From Verrucomicrobiales bacterium (GTDB taxonomy: Bacteria > Verrucomicrobiota > Verrucomicrobiia > Verrucomicrobiales > DEV007), in contig JAKMGR010000401.1 of NCBI GenBank assembly GCA_022424805.1, positions 1 to 5,841 on the forward strand: a stretch of DNA of 5,841 nucleotides, read 5' to 3'. Shown piece after piece: positions 5,786-5,841 of this stretch (positions within the stretch are counted from its first letter, which is position 1; each line of letters opens with the position of its first letter). The notes under the pieces are model-generated. The model did not search any database and was not told the origin of the DNA. It saw nothing but the letters and a program-made list of their open reading frames with translations. The translations under genes were made by a program, and so were the position numbers.

Positions 5786-5841
5786 CGATCCATCCGTCGC
5801 ACTCTGTTTCGATCTCCTCTTTGCGATGTTCTCAGTTATTC
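5786..5841. other. Right-edge sequence with no recognised gene
   Basis: These 56 bp contain no recognisable gene. The minus-strand frame of the hydrolase stays open through here to the edge with no ATG, so an upstream extension cannot be ruled out, although its translation (for example KRRSKQSATDGS) resembles no domain I know. AGGAG at 5819-5815 on the minus strand is a Shine-Dalgarno-like sequence, but the ATG that follows is closed after three codons. Confidence 0.5.

Noticed and set aside
5682..5833. Minus-strand frame overlapping the hydrolase start and ending in TAA at 5682
   Set aside because: It has no start codon after its upstream TGA and its translation looks like an out-of-frame shadow.
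1..5841. CRISPR array, tRNA, rRNA, insertion sequence or toxin-antitoxin pair
   Set aside because: No regularly spaced repeats, cloverleaf-like sequences, terminal inverted repeats with a transposase, or paired small genes were seen on either strand.

Overview
The gene content points to a member of the Planctomycetota/Verrucomicrobiota (PVC) group. Three of the five genes belong to families greatly expanded there: a Pirellula/Verrucomicrobium-type haem-binding protein (C-terminus only), an exported DUF1552 protein, and a DUF1080 (3-keto-disaccharide hydrolase-like) protein. Base composition is moderate in G+C. Only one of the four genes whose start is visible has a clear Shine-Dalgarno sequence. 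No tRNA, rRNA, CRISPR array, insertion sequence or phage gene was seen.

Layout, left to right. (1) Positions 3-140 (+) hold the last 45 codons of a large TIGR02603-type haem-binding protein that begins outside the window. (2) A 7-bp stem hairpin at 172-191 lies between this gene and the next, which converges on it and whose stop codon it covers. (3) A two-gene minus-strand unit reads from 2226 down to 187: an exported DUF1552 protein, then after 18 bp a TruC-like tRNA pseudouridine synthase. The truC start codon lies in a perfect 8-bp stem hairpin next to a strong GGAGGG ribosome-binding site. The DUF1552 start is preceded by a separate leader hairpin. (4) A 262-bp divergent intergenic region contains several inverted repeats but no convincing promoter. 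(5) A plus-strand gene at 2489-4108 encodes an exported, diverged PHP-type metallophosphoesterase-like protein with an insertion of about 115 residues. (6) Twelve bases further on, converging from the right, a minus-strand gene (5692 to 4121) encodes an exported fusion of a DUF1080 domain and an alpha/beta-hydrolase esterase. (7) The right edge is upstream sequence with one weak promoter candidate and an 11-bp palindrome.

How the genes may work together (inference): four of the five products look exported, and the DUF1080-esterase fusion fits removal of acyl groups plus cleavage of oxidised sugars from complex carbohydrate. The haem-binding, DUF1552 and DUF1080 families often occur near one another in PVC genomes, but DUF1552 has no established reaction. 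TruC is a cytoplasmic housekeeping RNA-modification enzyme that appears simply to share a transcript with DUF1552. I do not see a self-contained new defence or mobile system. The most unusual signals are the start-codon hairpin of truC, the leader hairpin of the DUF1552 gene, the interrupted and degenerate PHP protein, and the two-domain hydrolase.
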